Shown: in pieces, positions 24,375 through 27,509 of the stretch
Position numbering within the stretch: position 1 is the stretch's first letter
Layout of the letters: each line of letters begins with the position of its first letter
Assembly (NCBI GenBank): GCA_009731375.1
Contig: BJOX01000018.1
Coordinates: 1,531,480 to 1,558,988, forward strand
Direction of reading: 5' to 3'
Source: Paulinella micropora
Taxonomy: Eukaryota; Cercozoa; Imbricatea; Euglyphida
Length of the DNA: 27,509 bases
Position numbers and translations under genes: made by a program
Notes under the pieces: model-generated
What the model saw: only the letters and a program-made list of their open reading frames with translations
What the model was told of the DNA's origin: nothing
Databases searched by the model: none

Positions 24375-27135
24375 TTTTTTTTTTTTTTTTTTTTTTTGCG
24401 AGTGTTTATATTTATAGATATTATGATGTTTGTTGATGTTTGAGTAGGTATGTCATTAGTGCTGTTTTGAATGGTTTTATTTTTGTTTCATCTGTTATAT
24501 TTTTTGGGATTGATTTCCATTGATCAGCGAAGATCTTGGTGAGATATGGGTCTTTGTGATTGACAAAGAGGCTGCTTTTAGTTGAGTATCGCGTTTTGTA
24601 TGAATGTATGGTATTGATTGGGGTAAAGGTGTTATTGTGGAGTGGTCTGTTGAGGTGTTTTTTAGGGTAAATGAATGGGTGATTTTCTATGCATACACGG
24701 AGTGTATATAGGTGGGTGATGTCAAGTAGTTTCAGTTGGTTTAGTATTGGTTTGGTGTGCGCGCGGTAATGTGTTTTTGCAATTATTCTGATTATTTTTT
24801 ATGTATTTTTATGAGTGGTTGTATGTATTTCTTTTTGTTGTCATGCGTCCCCCAGATGGAGATGTTTTGTATGAGGTGTGGGTATATGTGTGTGTAGTAT
24901 AATTGTTTCATTGTTTTTATGTTTAGATATCTTTTAGCATAAAGCAATGAGTTGATTGTGGGTTGGAGTTTACGGATTATGTTATTGATGTGTTGATCAT
25001 ATTTAAGGTTGTGTTGTAGTGTTATTCCCAGGAGTTTTGCATGTTTGCATTGCTCGAGGGTGTGGTTGTTTATTGTTATTGTGATATCTTGTTTTGTTTT
25101 GTGAAAAATTGTGTATGTTGTTTTTGTTGGGTTCGGTACTAGGTTATTAGAGTGGAAGTAATTTATTAATTTTGTTATTTCTATTTGTGTTTTTTGTTGT
25201 AGGTCTGTGGGAGTTTTGGATGTTATTATGAGTGTTGTGTCGTCTGCATATGTATATACTGTTCCTTGTTGTATGATATTGATTATGTCATTGATATAGA
25301 GTAGGAAAAAGGTAGTTGATAATGTGCTTCCTTGTGGTATGCCGTGTGTGATGGTGCGTTTGTAAGATTTACCATATTGTGTGTGGACCTCTTGGGTGCG
25401 GTTCGAGAAGTAGGATGCAAAGAATTGGACTGTTTCTTCGTTGAAATTAAAATTTCGCCGAAGTTTGTCCAGTAGCTTTGAATGCTCTACTGTGTCGTAC
25501 GCTTTTGAGAGGTCCACATACAATGCTAGCACTAATTCTTCTTTGTCTTTATGTTTTTGTATTTGGTTTATTATTGTTTGGATTGTCATGGTTGTGTTTG
25601 AGTTAGGTCGGAATGCGTATTGTGTGTGTGATATTATGTTATGTTTTGTTAGGTGGTCCATTATTTGTTTATTTATTATCGTGTCAAACACTTTAGCTAT
25701 TATGGGTAGTAGTGATATCGGTCTGTAGTTGGCTGGCATGCTTGTGTCACTTGCTTTGTATAGTTCAATTACTTTTGTTGTTTTGAGTGCATCTGGGTAT
25801 TTATTTTCGTTTATGGCTTTGTTGAAAAGGTTGGTGAGTATAGGTGTGAGGGAGGCATGCATGTCTTTTATAAGTGTTGGTTTTATTTTATATATGTCCT
25901 CTGCTTTATCTCTGTTTATGTTTTTAAGTGTTTTGTTTACAATGTCTTCTGTTGTGTTATGTAGTTTGAAGCTTGGGTATGTTTGTTTGTTTTCTTCCGC
26001 TTTCTCTTCTTGTTGTTGTTTATGTTCGATTGTTGGTATGCTGTTGCTTGTTTTTTTGCCTATTGTTATGTAATGATCGTTGAGTGCGTTTGCTATTTCT
26101 ATTGGGTCTGTGTATGTTTTGTTGTTGTATTGTATTGTGGTTGGTGACACTCTCGGTGGTTTGTTGTTAGGTACTAACTCTCTGAGTTTTCTGTGTTGTT
26201 TCTTTGGGTTGTTTTTATTTTCTTCTAGCGTCTTCATTATTTCGTCTTTTTTGGCTTTGTGTATTATTTTGTCGACTTTGTACTTCTGTAGTCTGTATGT
26301 TTGTTTGTTTTCTGCTGTCGAGTTATCTCTCCATTTTTTATATAGTAGGTGCTTTTTTCTTATTTGCCTCTTTATTATGGGGTTGCACCAGCTCTTTCTT
26401 CTATTACTTTGTTTAGGCTTTCGTTCGAAGTGTTCTATAACTTTTGTTATTGTTGTTTGTATGTATCTAAATTTTTGGTTTGTGTCGCTGTTTTCTGTGT
26501 TGTCTTGTGTGATGTATTCTAACTGTGTTTTGAGGTTTGCTAGGATTGTGTCTTTGTTTTTCTCATATATGCTTTTGGTGAGTGTGGGTGTGTTGTTTGT
26601 GTCTGGTTTTTTTGTGCGGGTGTGTATTATTGCGTATATGGGATGATGGTCTGATACGCATGGGCTTATGATGTTTGATTCTATGTTAGCATTAATGTTA
26701 GTGATTATCATGTCTATGAGTGTGTGGGATGTTTGTGCTTGTGGGTGTTTTGTGTAGTATGCTGTTTATGTTATTTTGTAATGCGTGTGTGAATTGTTTG
26801 TCTATGAGTGGGCGTCTGTACATACTTATTATTGTGTGTATTGGTTTATTTTTAAGTTTATTATTATATATTCTTAGAGTTAGTGGTGTTTTGCATGAAT
26901 CCGATATGGTTTGTTTGTCGTCTATTGTGATGTGCATGTTGCCTTTATACTATATTGACATGTCGATGTGATGTTTAGCTATGTATGTAGGGATAGGGAA
27001 TGCGTTGTTACTGATTGATTGGTTGATGTAGTTATCTGTGAGTATGATGATGTCTGGTTGGAATGGTAGGAGTTGTAGGTGTGTGATTAGGTTTTGATAA
27101 TGTGCTTTGAGGGAGTGGATGTTGGTGTGATATAT
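24375..27135 (-). mobile_element. Degenerate poly(A)-tailed non-LTR retrotransposon (jockey/CR1-like)
   Basis: Read on the minus strand, from a 5'-truncated endonuclease start at about 27135 (next to a CT tract) to a 23-nt A tail (T run at 24375-24397) placed only 23 nt after the stop codon. It contains EEP endonuclease and reverse transcriptase coding remnants. The sense strand is strongly A/C-rich. No target duplication was found. Confidence 0.85.
24421..27135 (-). pseudogene. Endonuclease-reverse transcriptase ORF of the non-LTR element
   Basis: From the 5' side: an EEP endonuclease segment at about 27135-26945, containing NIHSLKAHYQNL and FQPDIIILTDNYI. An in-frame stop follows near 26950, then more endonuclease, with a frameshift near 26700-26760. 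The long frame from 26711 to 24792 carries the SDHHPI endonuclease end and RT motifs PANYRPISLLP, YVDLSKAYDTVEH, HGIPQGSTLS and YADDTTLI. A one-base shift in an A run near 24793-24800 displaces the last ~125 codons (HTKPILNQLKLLDI to the TAA at 24421-24423). Intact elements of this type copy themselves by target-primed reverse transcription. This copy is dead: 5' truncation, one stop and two shifts. Confidence 0.88.
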
Positions 27136-27271
27136 CTCTCTCTCTCTCTCTCTCTCCCTCTCCCTCCCTCCCTCCCTCCCTCGCTCTCTCTCTCTCTCTC
27201 TATTGATACTTCATGCGCCCTGATTTGTCTATCTGTCAGACTGGTTGTTCAGGTAGTCACTGCGATGCTAT

Positions 27272-27307
<36 letters not shown>

Positions 27308-27394
27308 ACTGTCTAACTGTCATTGCAGTAGTCGCCGAGATGCTATCGGAGGTGCTTTCGGAGTCAGCGTACCGCGTGTTCATGTGGTTAGAAA

Positions 27395-27457
<63 letters not shown>

Positions 27458-27459
27458 CC

Positions 27460-27509
<50 letters not shown>
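27136..27509. repeat. CT, CA and poly-C simple repeats at the window end
   Basis: CT tracts at about 27136-27205 and 27400-27452, a CA tract at about 27272-27305, and an uninterrupted C run of about 47 from 27463 to the end. The C run is likely a contig-end or sequencing artefact. Confidence 0.9.

Noticed and set aside
25441-26646. Long rightward ORFs (95, 114 and 188 codons)
   Set aside because: Antisense to the reverse transcriptase. Their hydrophobic Leu/Phe/Val/Cys/Ser-rich content is the complement of the Asn/Lys/Thr-rich RT strand.
1-27509. CRISPR arrays, rRNA or tRNA genes
   Set aside because: No spaced identical repeats with unique spacers, no rRNA-like conserved blocks and no tRNA cloverleaf seen. 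The direct repeats present are microsatellites or single duplications.

Overview
The window is animal-type nuclear DNA that carries one nearly complete Polinton/Maverick element (an integrating virus-like DNA transposon, adintovirus/PLV grade). The element spans 2691-22722 (20,032 bp). It starts AG, ends CT, has terminal inverted repeats (TIRs) of about 395 bp and is flanked by an exact 6-bp target duplication, CGAGAG. Host-side sequence contains long (CT)n, (CA)n, (CTT)n and poly-C tracts, a decayed poly(A)-tailed non-LTR retrotransposon and two assembly gaps. This suits an SSR-rich invertebrate such as a crustacean or mollusc, but the species cannot be fixed from the sequence.

Layout. 1-2362: two short minus-strand genes of unknown function, a region with seven GGTYGGAC motifs, and a perfect 189-bp inverted repeat around a 34-nt spacer. 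2363-2690: microsatellite and host-like flank. 2691-22722: the Polinton. From the left it has a broken AP2/zinc-finger gene, a protein-primed DNA polymerase B cut by an internal inversion of about 2.4 kb, and two ExoX-C-like small proteins. Next comes a long leftward virion block: phage-like structural protein, double-jelly-roll major capsid, minor capsid candidate, adenain/Ulp1-like protease, small basic protein, packaging ATPase, small unknown protein, two-TM protein and a phage-like fibre with an S74 chaperone domain. A Cys-rich secreted-type ORF lies antiparallel inside this block. On the right are an acidic/basic charged protein, a DUF5754-like protein, the retroviral-type integrase and a second AP2/zinc-finger gene. 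22729-27509: host flank, microsatellites, an exact 93-bp direct repeat beside a gap, and the degenerate non-LTR element on the minus strand.

How the genes fit together. Polymerase and integrase serve replication and insertion. MCP, minor capsid, protease and ATPase are the four-gene virion module shared by Polintons, virophages and adenoviruses. The fibre and phage-like structural protein suggest an exterior host-recognition apparatus. The two AP2/finger genes sit just inside the two TIRs and both read inward, so they may be regulators or TIR binders.

State. The copy is decaying. Polymerase, MCP, minor capsid, fibre, the phage-like protein, one ExoX-like gene and both AP2 genes carry stops, frameshifts or rearrangement, and the protease lacks its expected catalytic His. 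Integrase, ATPase and several small genes are open. The most unusual signal is a family of seven hairpin units (TGATATTT - stem - AAACATCG). Three begin on the TGA stop codon of the gene they follow, and a fourth sits where the polymerase reads through its end. They look like 3'-end formation hairpins of a kind familiar from giant viruses and virophages.
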